From positions 1 through 64,000 of the forward strand of contig OY760657.1 of the NCBI GenBank assembly GCA_963663905.2: a stretch of 64,000 nucleotides of DNA. The letters run 5' to 3'. Of the stretch, positions 1 to 8,800 are shown one piece after another (within the stretch, counting starts at the first letter, position 1; each line of letters starts with the position of its first letter). The position numbers and the translations under genes were made by a program. The stretch is from Saccharicrinis sp963663905 (GTDB lineage Bacteria > Bacteroidota > Bacteroidia > Bacteroidales > Marinilabiliaceae). The notes beneath the pieces are model-generated. The model worked only from the letters and a program-made list of their open reading frames with translations, ran no database searches and had not been told where the DNA came from.

Positions 1-1331
1 GTGAATTGTTGCCTAAGTTTATGTTTTTAACAGGATTGTCATATGCAAAACTTGGAAACCTTGAAAATTTCTCAAGCGAGTTGAATGATTTAGTAAAACA
101 ATACCCTGATGCGGATGTTACTCCTTTAGCAAAGGAAATGCTTGCTATGTATGAACAAGGAAGGACTCCAGTGCAAGGGCCTGTTAATTCAAACTTAAAT
201 GAGTTAAGAAATCAAGAGTTTCAACTGGAAAAACAAAAGAGTGGAGTTTCTGATTCAGAAAAGGTTGCAACTGCTTATACTGTAAATAATAGGTCGAAAC
301 ATAGTTTGATATTAGTTGTAAATCCGGAAGCTGATATAAACAGATTACAATTTAATATTGCTGATTATAACTTCTCTAAGTTTTTATTGAATGATTACGA
401 AATGTCAGAATTGAGTTTGCCGGATAGAACACCAATATTTACAATAAATGGTTTTAATAACCGATTAGAGGCTCTTGATTATTTTTATTCAATTCGTGAG
501 CGTAAAGAAATATTTGAGGTTGATAATCTTGAGTATTTTAGGCTATTTGTAATCAATACAGAAAATTTAGAATTCTTAGTTTCATCCGGAGATATTAAAG
601 GTTACGAGGCATTTTTTGCAGATAATTATTTGTCCGCTGAGGCATTTAAAAATCAACCTAAAGAAGAGGAAGAGTTACAACAAATACTTAAGGAGTCAGA
701 ACAACAAGTTTCTCAAGAGAAAAAGGCAGAAGTTGTTCCGGGCAAACAATTGGCAGTGGAACCTAATGTTGTTAAATTAGTGCAGAAACAACCTGCACCT
801 AAGGAACAAGAAGTAAAAGAAGAGCAAAAAAAGGTTGTTGCTCCGGATGAAAAAACTGAAATAAAGCAACAAGAAGTCAAGGAAGATGAAGGTTTAAATA
901 TTAACATCATTGAACCAAAGACTGAGCTAGAGGAAGAAAAGCCTGTTTCGATTATAGAAGAAGCAACAGGAACTAATTTTGTAGAAGAAGAAGGTTCTCA
1001 TAATGCCTTGATCTTATTTAAAAAAGGAAGAATTAATATTCAAAGAACAGGTACAATATTTAAAAATTACTCCAAAGCAAACTTTGGCGCTCACCTTGAA
1101 ACAGAGTTTGGTCCTAAGGGAACAGCATGGTTTTATATTAAAGTAAGTGGTTTTGCAAGTGCAAAGGATGCTAAAGAATATGTTCAGAAAATAAGACTGG
1201 ATAATTATTTAATGAGAGAAATTTCCAGGATGAAGTATTTTACCTGGGCTATTACAGAGAATAATTATCAGAGGTTGACAGATGAGGCTTCGTATGAGAA
1301 GTATCAGGACTTCTATGAATTAAATTATTAG
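1..1331 (+). CDS. PorW/SprE-like T9SS-associated TPR protein, 3' part (5' end outside window)
   Basis: The reading frame is open to the left window edge, so this is the C-terminal ~440 residues of a longer protein. What remains is the end of a TPR-like helical region (first ~50 residues), then two copies of a related ~110-residue module (about residues 95-210 and 330-440; each has an LILF/LILVV strand and ends in an FxxNY/YELNY-like motif). They are separated by a Glu/Lys/Gln-rich low-complexity linker. This layout matches the C-terminus of PorW/SprE lipoproteins, which are required for type IX secretion and gliding. The immediate neighbour is porX, 9 bases downstream, which supports the assignment. 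The N-terminal lipobox cannot be seen. Family assignment is from memory of the sequence pattern and is moderately sure. Confidence 0.68.
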   Translation, partial: ELLPKFMFLTGLSYAKLGNLENFSSELNDLVKQYPDADVTPLAKEMLAMYEQGRTPVQGPVNSNLNELRNQEFQLEKQKSGVSDSEKVATAYTVNNRSKHSLILVVNPEADINRLQFNIADYNFSKFLLNDYEMSELSLPDRTPIFTINGFNNRLEALDYFYSIRERKEIFEVDNLEYFRLFVINTENLEFLVSSGDIKGYEAFFADNYLSAEAFKNQPKEEEELQQILKESEQQVSQEKKAEVVPGKQLAVEPNVVKLVQKQPAPKEQEVKEEQKKVVAPDEKTEIKQQEVKEDEGLNINIIEPKTELEEEKPVSIIEEATGTNFVEEEGSHNALILFKKGRINIQRTGTIFKNYSKANFGAHLETEFGPKGTAWFYIKVSGFASAKDAKEYVQKIRLDNYLMREISRMKYFTWAITENNYQRLTDEASYEKYQDFYELNY

Positions 1332-1340
1332 AAAAGAGCT

Positions 1341-2906
1341 ATGGTAGATCAAAAAAATGTAAATATCCTGTGGGTTGATGATGAAATAGATTTATTAAAG
1401 GCTCATGTCTTATATCTTCAGGAGAAAGGCTTTTCTGTGCAAACGGCAACAAATGGTCAGGATGCTCTCGATATGGTGAAAGACTCACATTTTGATTTAA
1501 TATTTCTGGATGAAAATATGCCAGGATTAAGTGGTCTGGAAGTTTTAAATCAGCTAAAAAATATCAGACCTGAAGTTCCTGTGGTAATGATCACAAAGAG
1601 TGAAGAAGAGGATATAATGGATCAGGCAATAGGAAGTAAAATTTCTGATTATCTGATCAAACCGGTTAATCCAAATCAGATCTTATTAACGATAAAGAAG
1701 CATGTAGATCAGCATAGATTGGTTGCTGAGAAAACCACAAGTAATTATCAAACCGAATTTGGTAAGATTGGAATAAAGATAAATGATTCCTATTCTTTTG
1801 AAGATTGGGTTGAGGTGTATAAGCAATTAGTTCATTGGGAGATAGAGCTAGAGAATACAAAAGGTGAGATGGATGAGGTTTTGAAGATGCAGAAAACAGA
1901 AGCAAATCATGCATTCTCTAAATTTGTAAAGAAAAATTATGTCAACTGGATAAAAGGGGAAGATGATGATTCTCCAATGCTATCAAATCAAATGATGCGT
2001 GATGTTGTTCTTCCTATGATTGAAAATGGAGAAAAGGTTGTTATGTTAGTTATTGATAATTTCAGGTACGATCAATGGCTAATGATAAAACAGGAGCTGC
2101 TTAAAGATTATCGTTTAGACGAAGAAAAAATCTATAGCAGTATTCTGCCAACTGCAACTCAATATGCACGAAATAGCCTGTTTTCAGGCCTGATGCCATC
2201 ACAAATTAAAGAACTATATCCTCAGTATTGGCTAGATGATCATGAAGACGGAAGTAAAAATCAATTTGAGGCGGAATTAATAGGTACTTTTTTTGATCGT
2301 TTTAGAAAGAAAATACAATACTCATATCAAAAAATTAACAATCTTGATACAGGTAAGCAATTGATTGATAATTACTCTCAGCTGATGAATGATGATTTAT
2401 CTGTAGTGGTTTTTAATTTTGTTGATATGTTATCACATGCACGTACTGAAAGTAAGATGATTAAGGAACTGGCGTATGATGAGTCTGCTTATCGTTCACT
2501 TAGCAAATCCTGGTTCCTGCATTCAGTTATGAATGAGCTTTTAAATAAACTTGAGGCAGAGAAGGTTAAGGTGTTGATAACAACTGATCATGGTACAATT
2601 AGGGTAAAGAATCCAATTAAAATAGTTGGAGACAAGAATACCACTACTAATTTACGTTATAAACAAGGTAAAAATTTGGCTTATAAGGCAAAAGATGTAT
2701 TTGAAGCTAAAAAGCCTGAAGAATTTATGTTACCAAAGCCTAACGTATCTACAAGTTATGTTTTTGCAACTAATGAAGATTTTCTGGCATATCCTAACAA
2801 TTACAACTATTACGTAAGTTATTATAAAGATACGTTTCAACATGGAGGAGTGTCGTTAGAGGAAATGCTAATTCCATATGTAATTTTATCTCCAAAGGGT
2901 AATTGA
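1341..2906 (+). CDS. porX: PorX, T9SS response regulator with PglZ/alkaline-phosphatase-like domain
   Basis: 521 residues. An N-terminal receiver domain (1-125) has acidic residues VDDE near residue 13, the phospho-acceptor Asp57 in FLDENMPG, and a conserved Lys near residue 108 (LIKPVNP). A helical linker follows, then a PglZ domain of the alkaline phosphatase superfamily from about residue 200. Visible metal and active-site elements are VIDNFRYDQW, Thr271 in LPTATQYARN, DMLSHAR and TTDHGT. In the Porphyromonas gingivalis protein Thr271 is the nucleophile of a zinc-dependent phosphodiesterase. PorX works with the sensor PorY and a sigma factor to control T9SS genes. It sits between a PorW/SprE-like gene and tsaE; the porX-tsaE adjacency is common in Bacteroidota. 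Length is typical. Confidence 0.93.
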   Translation: MVDQKNVNILWVDDEIDLLKAHVLYLQEKGFSVQTATNGQDALDMVKDSHFDLIFLDENMPGLSGLEVLNQLKNIRPEVPVVMITKSEEEDIMDQAIGSKISDYLIKPVNPNQILLTIKKHVDQHRLVAEKTTSNYQTEFGKIGIKINDSYSFEDWVEVYKQLVHWEIELENTKGEMDEVLKMQKTEANHAFSKFVKKNYVNWIKGEDDDSPMLSNQMMRDVVLPMIENGEKVVMLVIDNFRYDQWLMIKQELLKDYRLDEEKIYSSILPTATQYARNSLFSGLMPSQIKELYPQYWLDDHEDGSKNQFEAELIGTFFDRFRKKIQYSYQKINNLDTGKQLIDNYSQLMNDDLSVVVFNFVDMLSHARTESKMIKELAYDESAYRSLSKSWFLHSVMNELLNKLEAEKVKVLITTDHGTIRVKNPIKIVGDKNTTTNLRYKQGKNLAYKAKDVFEAKKPEEFMLPKPNVSTSYVFATNEDFLAYPNNYNYYVSYYKDTFQHGGVSLEEMLIPYVILSPKGN

Positions 2907-2923
2907 TTTTATTAGAAAAAGTA

Positions 2924-3352
2924 ATGAAAAAGAAATTTGTACTACCTACTATTGATCATTTAGATGAGATTGCAGGTGAATTTTTAGAGGCTTTTCCTGA
3001 ACCAGGTGTGTTTTGCTTTTATGGTTCAATGGGAGCGGGGAAAACAACTTTTATACAGGCTTTATGTGAAAGATTAAATGTTGTAGATGTTGTAAATAGT
3101 CCAAGTTTTGCAATTGTAAATGAGTATAGTACTTCAAATGATGATGTGGTATACCATTTTGATTTTTATAGACTTAAGGAAGAAGAGGAGGCTTTTGATC
3201 TTGGTTATGAGGATTATTTTTATTCAGGAAGCTATTGTTTTGTTGAATGGCCTGAAAAGATTGAGTCTTTATTACCACAAAACAGATATGATGTTACAGT
3301 GACAGTTTTGGACGATATGTCACGCAGTATTGAAGTAATTCAAGTTAAATAA
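2924..3352 (+). CDS. tsaE: TsaE, ATPase of the tRNA threonylcarbamoyladenosine (t6A) complex
   Basis: 142 residues from the ATG at 2924. An in-frame TTG at 2903 would overlap porX and add seven residues, and is less likely. The P-loop GSMGAGKTTF lies near residue 33. The later motifs SPSFAIVNEY and HFDFYRL, and the family pattern ending in FVEWPEK, are those of TsaE. The protein works with TsaB and TsaD to transfer threonylcarbamoyl to A37 of ANN-decoding tRNAs. It starts 17 bases after the porX stop, so it is probably co-transcribed, and a strong terminator follows. Confidence 0.93.
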   Translation: MKKKFVLPTIDHLDEIAGEFLEAFPEPGVFCFYGSMGAGKTTFIQALCERLNVVDVVNSPSFAIVNEYSTSNDDVVYHFDFYRLKEEEEAFDLGYEDYFYSGSYCFVEWPEKIESLLPQNRYDVTVTVLDDMSRSIEVIQVK

Positions 3353-3387
3353 GTGAAATAAGATTTTTTTTAAGTATTTTCTTAATA

Positions 3388-3432
3388 AGAGTAATTAGAT
3401 CTGAAGATAAGATTTAATTACTCTTTTTTTTT
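3388..3432 (+). terminator. Rho-independent terminator after tsaE
   Basis: A 10-bp inverted repeat (AGAGTAATTA at 3388-3397 with TAATTACTCT at 3415-3424) is followed by a run of eight more T. It closes the porW-like/porX/tsaE unit. Confidence 0.88.
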
Positions 3433-3737
3433 GTGATTATATTAAATGTAGATATTTTAATATGTAAAGTAATTTATGTTTTTGATGTGTAATATGTTAT
3501 GTAGAAAATATAATATGATGTGTTTATATAGTTATTCTTTATTGTGATTTATTTTGTATTCTTCTATCTGTTTATAGTGTTAATGTGTTGGCATATAGGA
3601 TTGTATGGTGTGGTTGTGTTGGTTTTTTTATTGTTTTGATTTTGTAATTAAAATGTCTTCCTATGTAAAATTTGAATTGTTCATGTAAAAAAAAGCTTTG
3701 TTTGTCAAAGAAAATATTAACATAAGAAATTGGAATT
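3433..3737. other. AT-rich intergenic region without a gene
   Basis: About 300 bases of T-rich sequence with no credible ORF or RNA signature. It probably carries upstream control sequence for the lipoprotein gene that follows. Confidence 0.5.
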
Positions 3738-3745
3738 TATATTTG
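3738..3745 (+). promoter_or_regulatory. Candidate -7 box TATATTTG for the lipoprotein gene
   Basis: Matches the Bacteroidota -7 consensus TAnnTTTG 58 bases before the ATG at 3804. No clean TTTG is seen at the -33 distance, so this is tentative. Confidence 0.4.
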
Positions 3746-3803
3746 CCGCCGAAAAAATATTGTAAAATAGAATTGTAATTTTTTAATCTTTAATCAACTT
3801 GAA

Positions 3804-5819
3804 ATGAAAATTAACAAAGTTTTCATGACGCTATCTCTTGCGTCAGCGGTAGCCTTTACTGGCTGTATTAAAAATGAAGAAGCGGATGGTGTAAAGGCCT
3901 TACGTGAAGCTCAAGCCGAACTAATCCTAGCTAAAGCAAATGCAGAAACTTCCGATGCTGCCAATCGCGCAGCACTAGCACAAGCCCAAGTTTTAATTGA
4001 TCAAGCAACAGCAGCATGGAATGAAGCTCAAGCCAGAGCTTATGAATTGCAAAATGAACTTGCAGAGTCTAATAATGCTGTAACTATTGCTCAGAATGAA
4101 GCCGCAATTGCTCAAATTCAAGCAACAGCAGAGTATGAACTGCAAATAGCTATTGCTGAAGCTGAAACTCTTCTTGCTAATCAGAAAAAAGAATTGGAAG
4201 CTGCGCTTCAGGAATTAGCAGCACAAATTGCAGGTGCGGGAGAAGGAGTTTCGTCTGTAGCTCAAATTTATTACGAACAATACGTTGAGGCGTTAGATCA
4301 ATTAAGCCAAATTCAGGAAACCATTTTAGACTGGAATTCAAAAATTGCAGAGGCAACGTATTATGTTGGAGATGTAGAAAATGGCGTTGTTTTTAATGAT
4401 GAAGATGGCGATGGTATTAATGATAATTTTGTAGAATACATTTCAGATAAAAAAGATCTGTTAGATAAGCAAATTATCTGGATGACAGCTTATGCTACAG
4501 CTGTTAATACGATTATTGATCAGGCAAAAGGTGATAATGCAGAGGCTATTGTAACTGCTACAGCTCAGGTTTCAACACTTGAGGATGAAATTGAGACTAA
4601 AACAATTGAGGCAGTAAATCAAAAAAGTGCTTATGAAATTGCCTATGAAAAAATGCAAGAAGCTTATGAAGCTTATAATGATGCATTAACAGCTTATACA
4701 TCTGCATCTTGGTTTACTGATGAATCTTCTGTAGGCACAAAATCAATCGATGGTTTTTATATTGAAGATATTATTAATGATCCTTCATATGTAGAGATTT
4801 TTGATGGTTCATCAATTTCTTTAACTGACCTAGCTGCGTATACTAATGATGGTGTTTACTACTCAATTCCTTATTATGAGCAATTAATTGCTTCAAACGA
4901 AGATTATATTGATGTTATTGATGAGGCATATGATCGAGTTGAGGATTTATACAATGTATATAAAAATCAATTAGACGATTTGTATGAAGCATATGTTGAT
5001 TCAGAAGAGCCTTTAGCAGATCTATTGCAAGCATGGAATATTGCAAAACTTCAGGAGGAAACATATACAGGAGGTGATGCAACTGTAGAAGGACAATTGT
5101 CAGATGCAACTGATGCAGCAGAGCAGGCTTATGACGATGCTGTAGATGCACGTAATGATGCATGGAAAGACTACAGTGATTTTATTAATGATAACATAAA
5201 TCTAGCAGATATTGTAAATGCAACAGAAGCAATTGATGGATCTGCATTAGACTATATTTATGGAGGTGTTATTACTACTAATGAAACTGAAGTTGTTGGT
5301 GGTGATATTCAGGATCTAATGTCTGAACTTGAAGGTTTAAAGGCAAATTATGAAGCTGAAATTGATAATTATAAAATTGAAATCACTATAGTTGAAGCCT
5401 ATGTGCAGTATTTAGAAACAGAGAAAAATGGAACCCTAGAACAGGTTGAAGTATTAAAGGCTCCTTATTTTACAGCTAAAGATAGTTGGATTGAAGCTCA
5501 GGATGCTTATACTGCAATTTTAGATGAATTAGAAGTGTTAGATGTTCAGTTTGATGAAGCTCAAAATATTCTTGAAATCTTATTGCAAGATGATACTACA
5601 GGTATTGTTGATGATTTGGTGGATGAGTTAGAAGATATTAATGAAACTATTGCAAGCTTGTCCGATCAATCAGTACAATATGATATTGCGTTAACCAATG
5701 GTACTGCATATTTAGAGTATTTACAGAAGCAGTTAGCTGCAGCTGAAATGTCAGAAACAGAAGCTCAAGCTATTGTTGATGATTTAAAAGCTCTTCTTGA
5801 TGCCGAATTAGGCGAATAA
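3804..5819 (+). CDS. Large coiled-coil lipoprotein, function unknown
   Basis: 671 residues. A signal peptide ends in a lipobox (AFTGC, Cys20), so the mature protein is probably lipid-anchored. Residues ~30-145 are an Ala/Glu/Gln-rich heptad-like coiled coil. There is a Ca-binding-like loop DEDGDGIND around residue 200, and more long acidic helices run to the C-terminus (about 500-671). The protein is markedly acidic. I recognise no enzyme motif. It is followed after a hairpin by an outer-membrane barrel gene, so the two may act together at the outer membrane, perhaps as a periplasmic or surface spacer. Start choice is supported by the signal peptide. Confidence 0.8.
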   Translation: MKINKVFMTLSLASAVAFTGCIKNEEADGVKALREAQAELILAKANAETSDAANRAALAQAQVLIDQATAAWNEAQARAYELQNELAESNNAVTIAQNEAAIAQIQATAEYELQIAIAEAETLLANQKKELEAALQELAAQIAGAGEGVSSVAQIYYEQYVEALDQLSQIQETILDWNSKIAEATYYVGDVENGVVFNDEDGDGINDNFVEYISDKKDLLDKQIIWMTAYATAVNTIIDQAKGDNAEAIVTATAQVSTLEDEIETKTIEAVNQKSAYEIAYEKMQEAYEAYNDALTAYTSASWFTDESSVGTKSIDGFYIEDIINDPSYVEIFDGSSISLTDLAAYTNDGVYYSIPYYEQLIASNEDYIDVIDEAYDRVEDLYNVYKNQLDDLYEAYVDSEEPLADLLQAWNIAKLQEETYTGGDATVEGQLSDATDAAEQAYDDAVDARNDAWKDYSDFINDNINLADIVNATEAIDGSALDYIYGGVITTNETEVVGGDIQDLMSELEGLKANYEAEIDNYKIEITIVEAYVQYLETEKNGTLEQVEVLKAPYFTAKDSWIEAQDAYTAILDELEVLDVQFDEAQNILEILLQDDTTGIVDDLVDELEDINETIASLSDQSVQYDIALTNGTAYLEYLQKQLAAAEMSETEAQAIVDDLKALLDAELGE

Positions 5820-5837
5820 TATTTAGGAAATTAAAAC

Positions 5838-5855
5838 GCCGGAGTTATCTCCGGC
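5838..5855 (+). terminator. GC-rich hairpin between lipoprotein and barrel genes
   Basis: A perfect 7-bp stem GCCGGAG/CTCCGGC with loop TTAT lies 18 bases after the lipoprotein stop. There is no T-run, so it may be a weak terminator, an mRNA-stabilising hairpin or an attenuator rather than a full stop. Confidence 0.5.
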
Positions 5856-5897
5856 AATATTTAAATGTTTTATCCTAAAAAAATAAGCCTAATGAAT

Positions 5898-6710
5898 ATG
5901 AAGAGAATATTAGTAACATTTATAATTATGACCATATCCGGAGGATTCTTCCACAATTCTTTTGCCCAGAATTTTGGTCCGGAACGAGGAGATAAGCAAG
6001 TTTCTCTTCGATTAGGTAAGGCCGTCGACTATGGTACTTTAACAAGTTATGAAGTAAATCAGGGGATAGAGTCTGAAACAACATCAATGTCGCAGCCGGT
6101 TTCAATTTACTCAATGAATGGAAATTCAAGCAACAATGATATTGTTAATGCAATTGGTATTGAACTGAAATATTTTCTGTCGTCAAAATTAGCATTGCGA
6201 TTGGATGGAAGTGGTATGATAACAAGTACACCTTCGCAGGATTATGTTACAGGAGTAAATATTGATGCAACATATCCGGGAACATCAATTCCGAATTTTG
6301 CCTATCAGGATGGAAAAACAACTAAACAGTTTTATGCCGATCTAGGTGTTGATTATTATTTCGAAACTAAAGTGTCTCGTTTATTTCCTTTTGTAGGAAT
6401 ACAGGGAAATTCTGTATATGCTCAAATGGAAATATTTGATGGATATAGAGGAGTGGATGATTCCGGTGAAGTAATTTCATCTTATGATGTAAGAAGAGGG
6501 GAAGCATATGGTTTTGGAGGTAGTATAGTTGCAGGTGTGGATTATTATCTGGCAGAAGGATTTTTTCTGGGAGTTGAGATAAAAGCTGCTTCGTATATGT
6601 ATAATGCTAAAAGAATTTTTCATCAGCAAGGAATGGCTGCACAAAGTGGCGTGTCTCACGTAACATCTTTTCTTGCTCAGCCTATATTAAAATTGGGATT
6701 TAAGTTTTAA
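5898..6710 (+). CDS. Outer-membrane beta-barrel protein (OmpA/OprF-like porin fold)
   Basis: About 270 residues from the ATG at 5898. Upstream in-frame ATGs at 5865 and 5892 would put nine or two residues before the Lys-Arg start of the signal peptide. The signal peptide ends near NSFAQ. The rest alternates hydrophobic and aromatic residues as in barrel strands (for example KQFYADLGVDYYF, YGFGGSIVAGVDYYL) and ends in a C-terminal strand with terminal Phe (ILKLGFKF), typical of BAM substrates. The substrate is unknown. It is separated from the coiled-coil lipoprotein by 78 bases with a hairpin. Confidence 0.8.
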   Translation: MKRILVTFIIMTISGGFFHNSFAQNFGPERGDKQVSLRLGKAVDYGTLTSYEVNQGIESETTSMSQPVSIYSMNGNSSNNDIVNAIGIELKYFLSSKLALRLDGSGMITSTPSQDYVTGVNIDATYPGTSIPNFAYQDGKTTKQFYADLGVDYYFETKVSRLFPFVGIQGNSVYAQMEIFDGYRGVDDSGEVISSYDVRRGEAYGFGGSIVAGVDYYLAEGFFLGVEIKAASYMYNAKRIFHQQGMAAQSGVSHVTSFLAQPILKLGFKF

Positions 6711-6734
6711 ACAGAATTCCAAGTGTGAGTTTTC

Positions 6735-6772
6735 AGAAGCTATTCTATTTTTAAGGATAGCTTCTTTTTTTT
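6735..6772 (+). terminator. Rho-independent terminator after barrel gene
   Basis: A 9-bp inverted repeat AGAAGCTAT/ATAGCTTCT with a 13-base loop, followed by a T-run to 6772. Confidence 0.88.
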
Positions 6773-6926
6773 ATTCTGTATTTTTATTTTATCGAATTAT
6801 AGCGTTTTATACTTACACTGAGTTTACATTCCTACAAATTAGTTCTGATATAAATTAATTTTTAGGAAAAAAAGTGGCATTTTTGTACGTCAAAATTTTA
6901 AGATACATAAAAAAGAGTAATATATT

Positions 6927-7916
6927 ATGCAAACGGTAGTAAGTGGAATACGACCAACAGGTAATTTACACCTGGGAAATTATTTTGGAGCAGTGAAAAA
7001 CTTTTTGCGTATGCAAGATGAGTATAACTGCTATTTTTTTATTGCGGATTATCATTCATTAACGACGCATCCAACTCCGGGAGATTTGCATAATAGTGTA
7101 CGTCAGGTTTTAGCAGAATATCTGGCATGTGGACTAGATCCTGAAAAATCCACAATTTATATACAAAGTGATGTTCCTGAGATAGCTGAGTTAAGTTTGT
7201 TAATGAGCATGAATGCTTATTTGGGAGAGCTGGAAAGAACAACATCATTTAAGGATAAAGCACGTCAGCAACCAAATAATGTAAATGCAGGATTGTTAAC
7301 ATATCCAGTGTTAATGGCCTCTGATATTATTATTCATCAGGCAGATAAAGTACCTGTTGGTAAAGATCAGGAGCAAAATATGGAGATGGCACGTAAATTT
7401 GCAACTCGCTTTAATCACATGTATAAGCAGGATTATTTTAAAATTCCCCAGTCATTTAATTATGGAGAGGCTTTGATTAAAATCCCTGGATTAGACGGTT
7501 CCGGTAAAATGGGTAAGTCAGATAATAACGGAATATTTTTAGTAGAAGAGCCTAAATCTATTACTAAAAAAGTAATGCGTGCTGTAACGGATAGTGGTCC
7601 AACAGAACCAAATTCAGTTATGACCGAACCAATTCAGAATTTATTTACATTAATGGATGTAGTTTCTACACCTGATACTGTTGAATATTTTAAAGATAAA
7701 TTTGCTTCTTGTGAAATACGTTATGGAGATTTAAAAAAGCAGCTTGCTGAAGATATTGTAAAGTTTACTGCTCCAATTCGCGAAAAAGTAAATGAAATTA
7801 AAGCTGATGAAGCCTATTTAAGTAAGGTTGTTAAAATGGGTAGAGAAAAAGCTCAGGCCAGCGCAGCTAAAACAATTAAAGAGGTAAGAGAAATTATCGG
7901 AATTAAAAGGTTTTAA
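6927..7916 (+). CDS. trpS: Tryptophanyl-tRNA synthetase
   Basis: 329 residues, the usual bacterial length. The class I signature HLGN (in TGNLHLGNYFGAV, residues ~11-23) replaces HIGH, and GKMGKSD (about residue 192-198) is the KMSKS loop. The family segments YPVLMASDI, VPVGKDQEQ and ELERTTSFKDK are also present. It charges tRNA-Trp in the cytoplasm. It is a single-gene unit with terminators on both sides. Confidence 0.97.
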   Translation: MQTVVSGIRPTGNLHLGNYFGAVKNFLRMQDEYNCYFFIADYHSLTTHPTPGDLHNSVRQVLAEYLACGLDPEKSTIYIQSDVPEIAELSLLMSMNAYLGELERTTSFKDKARQQPNNVNAGLLTYPVLMASDIIIHQADKVPVGKDQEQNMEMARKFATRFNHMYKQDYFKIPQSFNYGEALIKIPGLDGSGKMGKSDNNGIFLVEEPKSITKKVMRAVTDSGPTEPNSVMTEPIQNLFTLMDVVSTPDTVEYFKDKFASCEIRYGDLKKQLAEDIVKFTAPIREKVNEIKADEAYLSKVVKMGREKAQASAAKTIKEVREIIGIKRF

Positions 7917-7923
7917 ACCCTGA

Positions 7924-7959
7924 ATTATATGTGAGCTATGCTCACGAAACATATATAAT
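7924..7959 (+). other. Hairpin just after the trpS stop
   Basis: GTGAGC (7931-7936), loop TAT, GCTCAC (7940-7945), flanked by partly complementary AT sequence. It lies between the stop codon and the terminator. It may protect the 3' end or be a protein-binding site. Confidence 0.45.
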
Positions 7960-7965
7960 ATAAAA

Positions 7966-7998
7966 AAGAAGGTATCTGTATAGGTACCTTCTTTTTTT
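7966..7998 (+). terminator. Rho-independent terminator after trpS
   Basis: Stem AAGAAGGTA/TACCTTCTT with a ten-base loop, followed by a run of T. Confidence 0.88.
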
Positions 7999-8157
7999 TG
8001 TTTATGAGTGTATGATATAAGCAATTAACATGTAGTATTAGATTATTATGATAAGTATTGGTGATCTTCAAGAAAAAAAGAATATTGGTTAACATGCATA
8101 AAATGAGTCGAATATAATTTATTTTCGAAGTTGTTTGATAAAAATATAGTAGTATGT

Positions 8158-8190
8158 ATTGCATAGTACCTGATAAAAGCTATATATTTG
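8158..8190 (+). promoter_or_regulatory. Promoter of the small-ORF/padR/pspC operon
   Basis: ATTG at 8158-8161, 21 bases, then TATATTTG at 8183-8190: a good fit to the Bacteroidota -33/-7 consensus. Transcription would begin around 8197, 30 bases before the first ATG. Confidence 0.6.
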
Positions 8191-8226
8191 TAATACAAAC
8201 AACAATGTTTTAAAAGGTATTGTGTT

Positions 8227-8442
8227 ATGAAGTTTTCTGTTAGAAAAAATTGTTTAGTAGTATCACTATCAGTAGTAATCATGACTCTGATTATGGCAGC
8301 TGCACCAGTTGACTTTAGTGATATAAATAAACCGGATGAACCTTTTTCTTTCGGTTTAGAAGAGCTTAATGAAGGTAATTCAATTGTAACATCAGAAAAT
8401 GTAGGATTATCAGTTGGGAATCAATTTTTGGTAAGATTATAA
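8227..8442 (+). CDS. Small membrane or secreted peptide, first gene of PadR/PspC operon
   Basis: 71 residues. A basic start is followed by a single hydrophobic segment (residues ~9-27) ending in AAAP, then a polar, acidic tail of about 44 residues. It could be a signal peptide with a short mature peptide, or a single-pass membrane protein. I do not recognise the family. It sits between a consensus-like promoter and padR, whose Shine-Dalgarno sequence begins right after this stop, so it is probably translated as the leader gene of a stress operon. Confidence 0.6.
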   Translation: MKFSVRKNCLVVSLSVVIMTLIMAAAPVDFSDINKPDEPFSFGLEELNEGNSIVTSENVGLSVGNQFLVRL

Positions 8443-8443
8443 A

Positions 8444-8451
8444 AAGGAGGG
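8444..8451 (+). promoter_or_regulatory. Strong Shine-Dalgarno sequence deciding the padR start
   Basis: AAGGAGGG is eight bases before the ATG at 8460 but only two before the ATG at 8454, so 8460 is the better start. Such a full SD is uncommon in Bacteroidota and suggests high translation of padR. Confidence 0.7.
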
Positions 8452-8459
8452 AAATGATT

Positions 8460-8786
8460 ATGAAGGTTGAAAATACAAAAGCGCAAATGCGAAAGGGGGT
8501 ATTAGAGTATTGTATCCTGTCAATTTTGTCAAGAAGCGATAAATATGCATCAGATATTATTGCTGAATTAAAGGAAGCAAAAATGATTGTGGTTGAAGGT
8601 ACTTTATATCCATTGCTAACCAGATTAAAGAATGCTGGCTTATTGGCATATCGCTGGGAGGAATCGACACAGGGGCCTCCACGAAAATATTATGAACTAA
8701 CCGATTCAGGTCGTGACTTTTTAAAAGAATTAGATGCTTCGTGGCAAGAACTTGTAGAGGCTGTGAAATTTATAAATAACAATTAG
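8460..8786 (+). CDS. PadR-family transcriptional repressor
   Basis: 108 residues from the ATG chosen by the SD. It has the short PadR winged-helix pattern: GVLEYCILSILSRSDKYASDI, then VVEGTLYPLLTRLKNAGLL (recognition helix) and the wing GPPRKYYELTDSG. Members repress neighbouring genes and are released by small ligands or envelope signals. It is 14 bases upstream of a pspC gene, and PadR-PspC pairs are widespread in Bacteroidota. It probably autoregulates this operon from the promoter near 8158-8190. Confidence 0.93.
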   Translation: MKVENTKAQMRKGVLEYCILSILSRSDKYASDIIAELKEAKMIVVEGTLYPLLTRLKNAGLLAYRWEESTQGPPRKYYELTDSGRDFLKELDASWQELVEAVKFINNN

Positions 8787-8800
8787 CAAAAATCAATATC

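Noticed and set aside
4915..5163. 82-codon minus-strand frame inside the coiled-coil lipoprotein gene
   Set aside because: Antisense shadow of a Glu/Asp/Ala-rich region; His/Leu-rich with no domain.
8046..8282. Minus-strand frames of 78-79 codons between trpS and the small-ORF gene
   Set aside because: Composition is that of AT-rich non-coding DNA (Tyr, Ile, His, Leu-rich), they overlap each other and the promoter, and have no recognisable motif.
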